A DNA stretch of 64,000 nt, from contig JAKUDP010000008.1 in the NCBI GenBank assembly GCA_022570795.1, forward strand, positions 1,426,001 to 1,490,000, read 5' to 3'. This DNA comes from Sphaerulina vaccinii (Eukaryota > Ascomycota > Dothideomycetes > Mycosphaerellales > Mycosphaerellaceae). The notes under the pieces were generated by a model. The model was given only the letters and a program-made list of their open reading frames with translations, did no database searches and was not told the origin of the DNA. Shown here piece by piece: positions 32,484-41,971 of the stretch (positions are counted from its first letter, which is position 1; each line of letters opens with the position of its first letter). The translations under genes and the position numbers were made by a program.

Positions 32484-33102
32484 ATGGGAGACACGTACAG
32501 CAAGGCTAATTACGACCATGATCCCGTTCGCAAGCAAATCTTAGGTATGCTCCTTTGCTATATGTGCCTGTGTGGAGCTGACGACCTCCACAGAGAATGC
32601 CAAATTTCTCTGGCCGGAAGCCAACGAGTACTTCAGGATCGTTGTGGGCAAGCAGAACACCAAGGATTCGAGCGAGATCGCGAAGCAAGGCTACTACGCC
32701 TTGTTGGTGATCAACTGCGCCCAGCAGGCTGTGCGAGCGCTGGCGAAGGGGCATGTTTTGGAGTGTGAGGAGGCGGCTGTGCGGAGCTTGAGAGATGTGC
32801 TCGCCACGGAGGTACATGTCACGGCTGTGGAGCATTTACTGAGCTACCGTGAGCCAGTATTCGATGCAGACAGCATGGTAGTGCCATCGAGTCGACGGCA
32901 GCCACATCACACATGCACGCCACATAGCAGGTCTTGCCCAAAGAGGAAGGAGAGCACAGAGAGCACAAAGAGTAAAGGGAGCAAAGAGAGCACGGAGAGC
33001 AAAGAGAGCATAGACGACTCGAAGGAGAAGGAGTCAACCGAGCTGGCGACGGCAACCAAGTCAACCAAGCCGTCAAGAGCGCGAGGCTGTGTCCTGATGT
33101 GA
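32484..33102 (+). CDS. Tandem-family copy D with CaaX box (189 aa)
   Basis: Join of 32484-32544 and 32594-33102; the 49-bp intron (gtatgc...cacag) is in phase 1 after the exon-1 end VRKQIL. The core ENAKFLWPEANEYFRIVVGK, QGYYALLVIN, AVRALAKG and LRDVLATEV matches the family. The tail differs from all others: after MVVPSSRRQ the PPxY motif is absent and replaced by a Lys/Glu/Ser/Thr-rich repetitive stretch (about 60 residues, KEST/ESKES units). The protein ends in a basic patch and CVLM, a canonical CaaX box expected to be farnesylated. A membrane-anchored variant is therefore likely, while the siblings carry WW-ligand tails. Function unknown. Confidence 0.7.
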
Positions 33103-33289
33103 GAGCTTGAATGGCGAAGAATACTGCCATAGATCTGTGAAGTGGCTATTCGCATACCTTGGTTGAAAGAAAAGCCTATGCAGCAGAGGCCACTTTACTT
33201 TGCCACATTCCTTGGTGGACTTATCAAGAATCGTTCTACTTACACCTTGCTTGAGTTGCAAGCACAATCGGCGGCACCATCACATCAGC

Positions 33290-33753
33290 ACGACTATTCA
33301 GGAGCAGCTCGTCTTTGAGCAGGGCCAAATCCTTGGTGCGACTGATCTCATGACACATGAACTGAATACAACTGACGAGTCTATATACTTTGCCGAATTC
33401 CTCTACCCAGAGTTCACCGGCTGCTTCAAGATAGTCCTCGCTGTAGAGGATGGCGAGAATACAAGACCGAAGAAGAGCGGCGTTCCGCAGTCTGGCTGGT
33501 ATGCAGTCCTAGTCACGCTGAGAGATGGAGATAGCAGAGTGCTCGCTACGGAACAACCCATGGGTCACATTGCTTGGGCCTATGGGGATTGCTGATTGTG
33601 ATGGCAGCTGAAATGCACAGAGCATCTTCACAGTGGAGTTGGCAGAAAGCTCCAATTCCGATCGCTGCGGGCGGTCGAGTTGCGCCATCGACACCACAGC
33701 GGCAGACTCAGCAGGCACCACCGGCTTATCAGGAGAAGGGTTCAAGAAGCTGA
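33290..33753 (+). pseudogene. Tandem-family copy E, multiply broken
   Basis: The segment recognisably encodes the family (exon-1 end FEQGQIL; core FAEFLYPEFTGCFKIVLAV; GWYAVLV; then LLIVMAAEM, SQWSWQK and the tail QAPPAYQEKG). Three defects are visible. The expected ATG reads ACG at 33290, inside an otherwise conserved CATCAGCA context. The 3' splice site reads ACG|AG instead of CAG|AG at 33375-33379. A one-base loss (or two-base gain) around 33560-33590 shifts the frame before the last third. A read-through frame from 33200 to 33595 exists but omits the PPAY tail. Confidence 0.7.
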
Positions 33754-33939
33754 GAGTTGATGGTCACAGATTCGCTTGATATGGTCAGGCGGTGCTAGTC
33801 CATAGCACCAGACATGGTAGACGCGGAAGTCTATATTGCATAGCCACGTTACACTGCGACACTTCTGCTTCATCGCACTTCAAGACTACTCATACACTTC
33901 ACTCAGATTCTGCTCAATCCATCGCATCCACGATCCAAC

Positions 33940-34401
33940 ATGGCTCACAACTCTACGGACCATCTCGACCTCCAAAGGAAGCAGATCATGGGTCTCTGCT
34001 CCATCCCTCGATCCAAACTGCATGCAACGCTGACCATCTTCGCAGAGACTGCTTACTTCCTGTATCCAGAAGCCCATGGTAGCTTCTCGATCGTGATTGG
34101 AGTATCAAACTACAAATACATGTTCCACTCCAGAGGAGAGACACCTCGCTATTTCGCGATGCTCATCGCGACCAAGGACGGACAGGAACCGAGTCCTTTA
34201 GCAAAGGGACGAGGGATGGAATCCAAATTTGAGACTCTCAAAGGTCTTGAGCTAGTCCTTGGCGCGGAAGTGGAAGCTGTGTCTTCGGAGTGGCAGAAGC
34301 AGAAGGCTCTAGTTGCCACTGAGGTTGGCGGTTTCAGAATGCCATCGACACGGCGACATGTTGGCCAAGCGCCGCCAGCTTACCAGGAGAGGAAGCCGTG
34401 A
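33940..34401 (+). CDS. Tandem-family copy F (PPxY family, 135 aa)
   Basis: Join of 33940-33991 and 34046-34401. The 54-bp intron has an unusual donor (gtctct) but a good branch (GCTGAC) and acceptor (cgcag). It is phase 1, in the family position, and its length is a multiple of three, so it reads through if retained. The core TAYFLYPEAHGSFSIVIGV, RYFAMLIATKD, LAKGRGM and LELVLGAEVEAVSSEWQK is followed by GGFRMPSTRR and QAPPAYQERKP. It is the copy most like E and apparently intact. No signal peptide, no membrane segment. Function unknown. Confidence 0.72.
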   Translation: MAHNSTDHLDLQRKQIMGLCSIPRSKLHATLTIFAETAYFLYPEAHGSFSIVIGVSNYKYMFHSRGETPRYFAMLIATKDGQEPSPLAKGRGMESKFETLKGLELVLGAEVEAVSSEWQKQKALVATEVGGFRMPSTRRHVGQAPPAYQERKP

Positions 34402-34603
34402 ACAATGTGATCGCATGGGCGGCATCTCTGCCTCGAAGGTCGATAGCACTGGTGATAGCGTAGCTTGGTAGAGACAGAAGTGTATGCTATAAGGCCACCT
34501 TACCAATGCACGGCCACGACTCTGCTCCAATCTGGGTGTAACTTGCGATCCAGCCTTTCATCACCCATCACGTAGATCAGCATCGCGCTCCGCATCAATC
34601 AGC

Positions 34604-35054
34604 ATGGCTGACCTCCCTGCGGAGAAGCTCGAATTCGAAGAGAAGCAAATCAAGCGTGAGAATCCTTTGCTTAGGCATCAACTGAATATAATTGACCAGA
34701 CGTACAGAGAATGCTGCCTTCCTTTACCCAGAGTTCGACCCCGACCTCTTCTGTATCATCCTTGGCCAAAACCACAATGGCTGGTACGCGGTTTTAATGC
34801 ACAACAAGAACAGAAAGCTGCCTATTACGCTCATGATAGGATTATTTGTGGCGGACAGAGATGGAGCCTTCGAAGGCCTCCTGGCTGTACTTGCTGGAGA
34901 AGTAGGCAAGTCATATTTGCAGCATACTAATGTGCGGCGGGAGCGTCCGGAATACCTTGAAGGAGGCGCTCGTATTGTTCCATCCAGTCGACGGCAAAGT
35001 CGGCGGGAACCTCCGCCATACGAGGAGGTCGTGGGAAGCAAAGGCATGGGTTGA
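34604..35054 (+). CDS. Tandem-family copy G (PPxY family, 132 aa)
   Basis: Join of 34604-34655 and 34708-35054 with a 52-bp phase-1 intron (gtgaga...tacag). Exon 1 is MADLPAEKLEFEEKQIK. The core NAAFLYPEFDPDLFCIILGQ, NGWYAVLMHN and LLAVLAGEVG is shorter in the middle than in D or F. The tail has GGARIVPSSRRQ and REPPPYEEVVG. The start context (atcaatcagcATGGCT) matches the degenerate start of copy E, which supports the ACG reading there. Intact by inspection. Function unknown. Confidence 0.72.
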
Positions 35055-35201
35055 CCATAGCTGCTTCATAACATCAGCCTAGATGCCTAAATCACATTCT
35101 TTGGTCGAGGCAAAAGTCTATGCCAAAGGCCATCTTGCACTGCCACACTTCGATCATGAACCGATTCTTTCGTACAACATCCACTGCTGTCCAGCGCAAC
35201 A

Positions 35202-35636
35202 ATGCCTGAGAACGTCGTGCCAGCCGGTCGCTTCCAAGGCGTACGCGAGCAGATCATCGGTAATCCTCGCACCAATCAGTTCTCATTTCGCAAGTGCTAA
35301 CCACACGATACAGAAAATGCCATCATCCTCTGGCCATCACTCCCAAAAGACGAATTTCGAATCGCTCTAGCCGCAGATTCCGAAATGCATGCTCCAGAAC
35401 GGAGCTGGTACGCTCGATTACTCACGACCGGTACCCAATCCATCAAAACACTTGCTCAAGGACGCTATATGTGGACAGCGGATGAGGCTCTGTGGAGTCT
35501 TCTGATATTGCTGGGAGAGGAGATGAGTCGGCTAGAGTTCCAGTGGTATAGTGACCCGCAGAGGCGAGAGGGCGGGGACGTGCACATCGCGCTCGAGAGC
35601 TCGAGAGACCGACTACGCGACCTGTACCGCCTCTAG
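35202..35636 (+). CDS. Tandem-family copy H (126 aa to first stop), tail interrupted
   Basis: Join of 35202-35259 and 35314-35636; 54-bp phase-1 intron (gtaatc...tacag). Exon 1 ends VREQII. The core ENAIILWPSLPKDEFRIALA, WYARLLTTG, LAQGRYMW and LLILLGEEMSRLEFQWYSD shows the family plus the WYS segment of copies A and B. A TAG at 35634-35636 ends the frame, but the same frame continues open to TGA at 35724-35726 and encodes the expected tail (QDQPPPYEVN). So the stop is a recent nonsense change, a read-through context, or part of an intron ending at the same cctctag (donor candidate gtgcac at about 35580). Whether the copy makes the PPPY tail is open. Confidence 0.62.
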
Positions 35637-35812
35637 CTGAGTCCCTGTACGCTCGGACGGATAATGCAACAGGATCAGCCGCCACCTTATGAAGTGAATC
35701 CAAGTCTTGGAGATAATATGGATTGAGCTTGTTGGTTGACCATTTGTCGCACTCGGCATAGCAGAGTTCTTGAGTAGGAGGCAGGTGATTCCTGATCCTT
35801 GTAGTCAAACCA

Positions 35813-36834
35813 CTACCCGCAACCACAATCACCTTTCCCATGATGTTTGAAATCATGTACTGCCCTCTTCACCAACCCAGCAAGATCCTCTGCCCGCAGT
35901 CCAAGCACTTCCTTCGCATCGCTTGCTTGAAACGGCCTGACAGCTCCCAGACTCTCGTCACACAGCACACTCTTCTCCAGAAGAAACATCCCAGCATCCG
36001 GGAAACCGCGATTGATGCGCTGTTCAGCTTCGCGAACCATATCTTCAACATCATTGTTTCCTCGTGTCCATTGCTGTCCAGTTGAGACTCCCAGCGCTGC
36101 CAGACATTCGTTCGCACTTGTGATCAGTCCTGAAGCGTAGATGTATTGATTCTTGACTTGTTCCCAGTGTTCTAAGATTGCGCGTGCAACCTTTCCATTC
36201 CAGCTCGTGGAGCTCGCAGCGAAACGTTCGTCACCGGTACCATGTATTGTAGCACTCTGCCATTTCATATCGAAGCCAATGTTTCCGCTTATAAGTGCCT
36301 GATCAAGCTGTGCGCCCGTGGCTACCGCTACCCATTGTATGTTGTCTTCCTTACTGAGCTCTTTCAAGTACTGGATGACTTTCGCTCGTCCTTGTAGTGG
36401 TGGTAGACGTTGTTGCAGTGATGTATTCTGGCTATCTTGGCCGAACTCTGCTGGGACAAAACGTCGTATGCCGGCTGAGATGGCAGCGTCTATGATTCTT
36501 TTCTGAGGTTCGAGAGATCCAGCACTGAATGTACTGTAGAGAGCGTCTGGTTTGATCTCGCTGAATAGAGATTTGAGCGACTCCGAAGAGAAATCGGTTG
36601 TGTGGATCGTGATGACGCTCGTGGTTGTTAGCGAAGACTGTAGATGTGTAGCTTGGTGTATTTCGATATTCGGATGGCCATCGCTGCGTGGTAGCAGGCC
36701 AGATAAGATCGAGGTTGCTAAGCGATTGTCCTGCTTAGCGGTTAGTACCATTCAGTGCTCAAGTGCAGTATGCATACGCCAAGGACCAGGACTCTGCGTA
36801 TGTCGCTGACTTCGCCGTTGAGCGTGAAACCCAT
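35813..36834 (-). CDS. NmrA-like / isoflavone-reductase-like NAD(P)-binding protein (324 aa, two exons)
   Basis: Complement of 36778-36834 and 35813-36730, with a 47-bp phase-0 intron (gtatgc...aagcag, TACTAAC branch). Exon 1 encodes VSDIRRVLVLG, the first Rossmann strand. Exon 2 has the family's second strand and acidic positions, ALYSTFSAG, IRRFVPAEFGQDSQ and a C-terminal substrate-type domain. The usual GxxGxxG turn reads G-D-N-R-L-A, so cofactor binding may be altered. Relatives are either phenylpropanoid reductases or redox-sensing co-repressors of the NmrA type. It lies 95 bp downstream of a Zn2Cys6 regulator in the same direction. Function between these two options is unresolved. Confidence 0.82.
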
Positions 36835-36929
36835 GTTACTGTCTGATGCTGTGTAGTATGCATGGCCACACCCGCGGTTCGTTGAAAGTGTTGACTGATC
36901 GTACTCGGATGAGCGGATGCCTCCTCTTT

Positions 36930-38408
36930 TCATGTCTGATCCTTTTCTTCTGTCTGAAATTGTAACATATCCCGCAAGGCCTGATCTTTCCTGTGCTCAT
37001 CGGTACTCTCAGCTTGCGTGCCGAAGGTCGTCTCCATGGGCCATCGTAACATCTCTTGCCAGGCTGGCGGAATCTGCTGCTGAATAAGTGGTACCTGTCT
37101 TTCGGCGATGCCTCGCAGCCATAGCACTTGAGCAGCTAGCAGTTTCGTCATGGCGAAGATGTGTGCAAGCAACAGCAAGGCTCTGGGCTGTCTGTGTTCA
37201 ACAAGCTCATTAAATCGTCCACTGAGCTGAGAAGGCATCGCGATGAGCCGTTGACAGTTGATCAACGGCGAATCACTTGACTCGACGATGCTCTTGTATA
37301 TGAACGCCAGATACGCCACACCCTGTTGGTAGACGGCCTTGTCGTCCGTTGAGTTGGCCTCGTATTCTTCTGCGAAGGTCAGGAGCTCTGTGAAAGGCTT
37401 TCCCTGCTCGTTGCTAAAGAGTTCATCTGCTTCTTTGAGTGAGGATCTGCCAAATGTTACACCCCACTCAGTCATGATTCTCTCGCCATCATCCATAGTT
37501 TGCCACCTCTGGCACAAGTAATGAGTGTGGCCAGAGAGTCTTGTCCAGAAGGTGTGATCGTAGCCAGGAAGCGAGGGCTCATATGCAACCTCTCCGAGAT
37601 TGAAGAAAGAGTAGTATAGCAGTAGCACAGATGCCGTGTATGTGGCCTTCGCGTTATCCTTGGTAAGAGTACTCATGGCGGCGGAGTGGCCATCGAGAGC
37701 GCGTTGAAGGTACATCTGCGCATGTATGATCATGTCTCGTCTTGATGCGTCGCTGTGGCCTGGACCTTCTGCAGTTCGGTCATCCGCTACCAAATGTGAT
37801 GGTGGCCACGATAGATGGAGTGCCGATAAGCTAAACATTGCATCAAGTATCATGCGGCCTCCGTCTTCCAAGCCAAGGTCGGTGGCCTGCTTCTGCCAGA
37901 AATCGACATCTACTGCAAAGGTTGGACTGATTTCGAGACTCCATTCACGCATCAGTCGGAGTTCAAGCCTAAGCTCGGCAGTCAGTGCTGGCCCATGTAT
38001 GGCTGTGAATTGGTTTGTGCCACCTTGAGCAGCACCGTAACCAGGAGTCTGTGATGAAGCTTGATGGCTTTCCGATCTGCGCGGCTGAGGCTCGACATAT
38101 TCGCACGGAACATTGTGTCTTGTACAAGCTAGACACTTAGGCCTGCTCTCATCGCACTGTACAGTGTTAGTCTCTCTGAAACTCAGTCAAAGCCAATACT
38201 TTCTTCTGGGAACTGCAATGGTCCCGTGGTCGCGTGCAATCGGGAATGCAGAGCGCGAATTCTTGGAGGCTGAGTGCCTGCCACGAGAGTGCAATGTTCT
38301 GCCTTTGGGGTCACGACATACCTTGACTTTACGCGCTTTGCAGCGCTGACAGCCAGTTCTCGCCTTCTTGTGGTTGAGACGAGGCATCTTGCCTGGCGGC
38401 GGCTCCAT
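36930..38408 (-). CDS. Zn2Cys6 fungal transcription factor (437 aa, two exons)
   Basis: Complement of 38322-38408 and 36930-38156. The 165-bp intron (gtatgt...gtacag) splits the DNA-binding domain, as is common in this class. The spliced domain has all six cysteines: GCQRCKARKVK in exon 1 and CDESRPKCLACTRHNVPC in exon 2. No obvious coiled-coil dimerisation region; a long helical middle-homology region follows. Nuclear, binds CGG-type sites. The gene heads a minus-strand pair with the NmrA-like gene, whose start lies 96 bp past its stop, so a linked regulator and redox-sensor or enzyme pair is plausible but unproven. Confidence 0.9.
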
Positions 38409-38802
38409 ACACGATACCGACAGCGAGTCCGTTGTTGTTGCTGCCGAAACCGAAAACTCAAGGGTTCGCGAGCTGTTTCGCGGATTGCCAGCGAAAGGAC
38501 AGTCCTTATGTATTTCTGAGATTTCGTTCCCGATCGTATCACGCGCGTCTCATGCCAGGATGTCGAGTGTGGCCATTGTTAATAATCGATGAGGCTTTGA
38601 TGAAGAAGTTGTCTTGTCTTGGAGAGTAGTCGCTGCCGCGGCTAGCGTGAGATGCAATATTGGTGCCTCATGGATGCCTTACGGGAGCAGTGACTACTCG
38701 CTTCTAAAGGCAGCCTTCGAACAGCAGCAACATCTTCGTGGCAGTGTGGTGCACCATGCTGTCAGGTCGTGTCAGGTACACAGGACTGGGACCCGGGACG
38801 AG

Positions 38803-40122
38803 ATGGAAGAGCACAGAGCCAAACGGCTGAAATCATGTGCAGAGCCGGCAGCACAGATTGCAGAAGCAGAAGCAGACGATGGGAATGAGGATACCGATTT
38901 CAAGCTGGCGATACTGGCTTCTCTACACCCGGACAAGAGTCCTGAGATTCACTTGGACTACTTGCTAGCATATGGTGGGAGCTATGAGAAGGCGTCTGCC
39001 GCACTCTCAGGTAGCCCTGAAGAGCCTGTGAAGCGCAAGACAGTTGGCTACCAATCGTCTCTGACAGCCTTCACCAAGAGTAGCAACGCCTCACGAGCGA
39101 AGCAGCTGACCAAGAAGGGCAAGACATTGCACCTCTACTCACCGATAGATATTGAGACAAATACTCCCTGCTCAATCATCCACAACTTCCTTCCAGTCGA
39201 ACAAGCAGATGCATTGCTACGAGAACTGCTAGACGAATCACCGACATTCGAACGAGGCACGTTCCAGCTCTTCGGACGAACAGTCCAGAATCACTCGACC
39301 TTCAAGTTCTACCTTGACACAGCAGAGGCAGTGAAAGACCAACAGACCAACTTCCTCTACGATGGGAGTGTGTACGAGTCCGGAGCGCTGAAGCAAACCA
39401 CTCCTGAAATGCTGAAAGTGTCTCAGATCGTGAAGAGAACAGTCAACAAGGAAGTCGAGCGGCGCATGCGAGACTATCAGCCAAATGGCAAGAAGCTTCA
39501 ATTCCAGTCACCCGAGGACTGGGAGCCAAATGCAAGCTTTGTGAACTGCTACGATGGGAGCAAGGAGAATGTAGGATACCACTCAGATCAGCTCACATAT
39601 CTTGGGCCTCGAGCGGTGATTGGTAGCCTTTCGCTAGGTGTGGCGAGGGAGTTTCGCGTGAGGCGAATCGTGCCTCCTTCTGAAGACGGCTCAACATCAC
39701 AGGCAGACGAACAGGGACAGATAGCGATCCATCTGCCTCATAACAGCCTGCTGGTGATGCATGCGGAGATGCAGGAAGAGTGGAAACATTCTATTGCGCC
39801 CGCGAAGTCGATCGATCCTCACCCACTGGCTGGCAACAAGCGACTTAATGTGACATACAGATGTTACAAGGACTACCTCCACCCCACGTACACGCCGAAG
39901 TGCAAGTGCGATGTGCCCATGGTGTTGAGATGTGTACAGAAGAGGGCTGTGACGAGGGGACGATATATGTGGCAGTGCTTCGCCAACTACCAGGCTAATT
40001 CGAAGAAGGACTGCGGGATGTTTGTCTGGGCGGAGCTCGACGAGGATGGGAAGCCGCCGTGGTATGAAGGGTACAAGGGCAACGCGAATGTGCCATTGGA
40101 GTATGCTGGACGTGCTGGTTGA
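38803..40122 (+). CDS. AlkB-like 2OG-Fe(II) dioxygenase with CUE and GRF zinc finger domains (439 aa)
   Basis: Intronless from the chosen start (MEEHRAKRLKS); the frame is open upstream to 38614, but that part is atypical. Order: a CUE-like ubiquitin-binding helix bundle (about 25-70, FKLAILASLHPDKSPE), a linker with QSSLTAFTK, the AlkB dioxygenase domain (about 115-370) with the iron ligands in YHSDQL and a later His (EEWKHSI), the 2-oxoglutarate arginines in RLNVTYR, and a C-terminal GRF zinc finger (CKCDVPMVLRC...WQCF...CGMFVWAE). Family members reverse alkylation damage in DNA or RNA. CUE and GRF modules suggest recruitment to ubiquitinated and single-stranded nucleic-acid sites. Head-to-head with the Zn2Cys6 gene. 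Confidence 0.9.
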   Translation: MEEHRAKRLKSCAEPAAQIAEAEADDGNEDTDFKLAILASLHPDKSPEIHLDYLLAYGGSYEKASAALSGSPEEPVKRKTVGYQSSLTAFTKSSNASRAKQLTKKGKTLHLYSPIDIETNTPCSIIHNFLPVEQADALLRELLDESPTFERGTFQLFGRTVQNHSTFKFYLDTAEAVKDQQTNFLYDGSVYESGALKQTTPEMLKVSQIVKRTVNKEVERRMRDYQPNGKKLQFQSPEDWEPNASFVNCYDGSKENVGYHSDQLTYLGPRAVIGSLSLGVAREFRVRRIVPPSEDGSTSQADEQGQIAIHLPHNSLLVMHAEMQEEWKHSIAPAKSIDPHPLAGNKRLNVTYRCYKDYLHPTYTPKCKCDVPMVLRCVQKRAVTRGRYMWQCFANYQANSKKDCGMFVWAELDEDGKPPWYEGYKGNANVPLEYAGRAG

Positions 40123-40399
40123 GGCTAGGATAGCATGTTCCAGGATCTATTCGGAGCCCTAACAGGCATCCTCAAAGGACCATCTATACGCACCAAACAT
40201 ACATGTGAAGAATGTGAAGCATGCAAAGCACTATAGTGCACCACTTCGACTGGCTCCACTTCACTTATCAGTCACGGACTCTGGCTGAAAAGGATCTTTG
40301 AATCTGGCTCGACTCTACAGATAACTCCACTCTTTCAGTCTCTATACTCCGACAATACCACACTATAAGACTTATCGCCCCACCAACCACGTCAACGTA

Positions 40400-40505
40400 G
40401 TGCAGGAACTACCTACGCCTTGGCAGTTCGAGAATGCGTCCTGGAGCCGTATGTACTTAACTCAACCTCCGGTGAGCAACCTTCACTTTACGGTCGGCCA
40501 TGTTT
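40400..40505 (+). pseudogene. F-box gene C-terminal fragment
   Basis: About 35 codons (PWQFENASWSRMYLTQPPVS) match by eye the segment AWQFGNASWKRMYLTQPPVR of the complete F-box gene 1.1 kb downstream. No F-box or start precedes it and the frame then wanders, so this is a relic of an older tandem duplicate. Confidence 0.75.
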
Positions 40506-40861
40506 CAGGGTCTACTAGCAGCGTGGTCTTCTGGGGTAGCCATCGACGTCTGCTCAAAGTCTTCTCCATTTGCTTGCCTCCGCTAGCTTTTGATTGCGAC
40601 TGTAACCAAGATAGCAGAGTCGGCGATCGACGCTGGGAGAGCATGATTGTACAGCGTGATAAAGGTTTACAGAGAAAGACTCTCACTTGTTCACCTCTAA
40701 GCAACAAACATGCATGAAAAGTACTATCGTTCACCACTTCACCTGACTCCAACTCACTTGAATTCGTTTCACTATTGGCGCTAGCTGCCTCTTGCACGAA
40801 TCTCCGAGCCTTGGCCCACTATATAAGCACTTCCACGCCGCACTATACGAACCATTGACAT

Positions 40862-40948
40862 TAACATCAACATCAACAACTATCGACATCCACATCAAGA
40901 ACTATTGGCATCCACAATAAGAACTATCGACATCAACAACCGCAGCCA
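40862..40948 (+). repeat. Imperfect ACATCAACA-type repeats in the F-box leader
   Basis: Units such as acatcaacaactatcgacat and acatcaagaactattggcat recur about four times with 1-3 changes immediately before the F-box ATG. They are purine-poor and G-poor, and likely lie in the 5' leader. Confidence 0.6.
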
Positions 40949-41747
40949 CCAACATGGCTCAGCACAAGCCGACACAGCTCGAGACCGCCACAGCCATTGC
41001 GGCAGGCCTCGACATCCGCGACCTGGCCAGCCTCCAATCCTCAATCGCCCAACGCATGCAGGAGATTCTAGCAGACCCGGCGGAAGTCTCTTCGCACCGC
41101 ACTCAGCTAGCACGCGAAAAGGCTTTGCAGACACCCGAGCTTCTCGAGCATATCCTCTTCCAACTTCCAACGAAAGATCTGCTCCTTGCGCAACGAGTCT
41201 GCAAGTTCTGGCAGGCCAACATCAAGGCGTCAAAGAAGCTTCAGCAGGCGCTCTTCTTTCGTCCTGCTGACGGTGGACCGGTCGAGTATAAGGAGTGGGG
41301 TACGTTTTTGGTCTTGCAAAGCACAGCGCAGCATATGTAATGTACGACAGAGACCGAAGGAGATGAACCAGCCGACGATTTCGATATCGATGGTTATTTC
41401 GAGTACGGTTTCGTTGAGCCTGATACCGACAACACGATGGTAGTCTACCTGAACCCACTTCTCGAGCCTCTGGCCAATGGTCTGGAACACAAGATGAACG
41501 GCGTGGACGTTTTACAGCGACTAGGTGCGGCTTGGCAATTCGGAAATGCCTCCTGGAAGCGCATGTACTTGACCCAGCCTCCAGTCCGCAACCTCCGCTT
41601 CGTGGTCACTAAGGAGGAGCCAACCCGATCTGTCGGCACAGACCTCGTCTTGAACACTGCGCTGGGTAACGACATGGTAGAGAACAGAGAAGAGCAAACC
41701 TTAGTAATAGTAGATAGTAACGGCTAGTACTATTACTATTACCCTTT

Positions 41748-41971
41748 TGTAAGAGTATAGGTATGTAGCAATGTATAGAGCGCTAGTCAACAAGAGTGTT
41801 AGTTGCACAAACTAATCCTTGCCTCTATAAAGGATATAGGAGCCCTTAGAGTTATAGGGCAACTACGCACCGCATGCGCTCTGCCCTCGGGACCGAGGAT
41901 ATAGGATTGCCTAGCAATCCAGATTCCCTTTTCGGAGTTAAGATACTATATCCTTAGACCTAGCTCTTATA
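41748..41971 (-). repeat. 3' LTR of the retrotransposon (left copy)
   Basis: Begins TGTAAGAGTATAGG and ends CTCTTATA. It nearly matches the copy at 48583-48806 over its whole length, with differences mostly C/T or G/A. It retains more C and G than the right copy (for example caacaagagtg against taataagagta). Confidence 0.88.
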
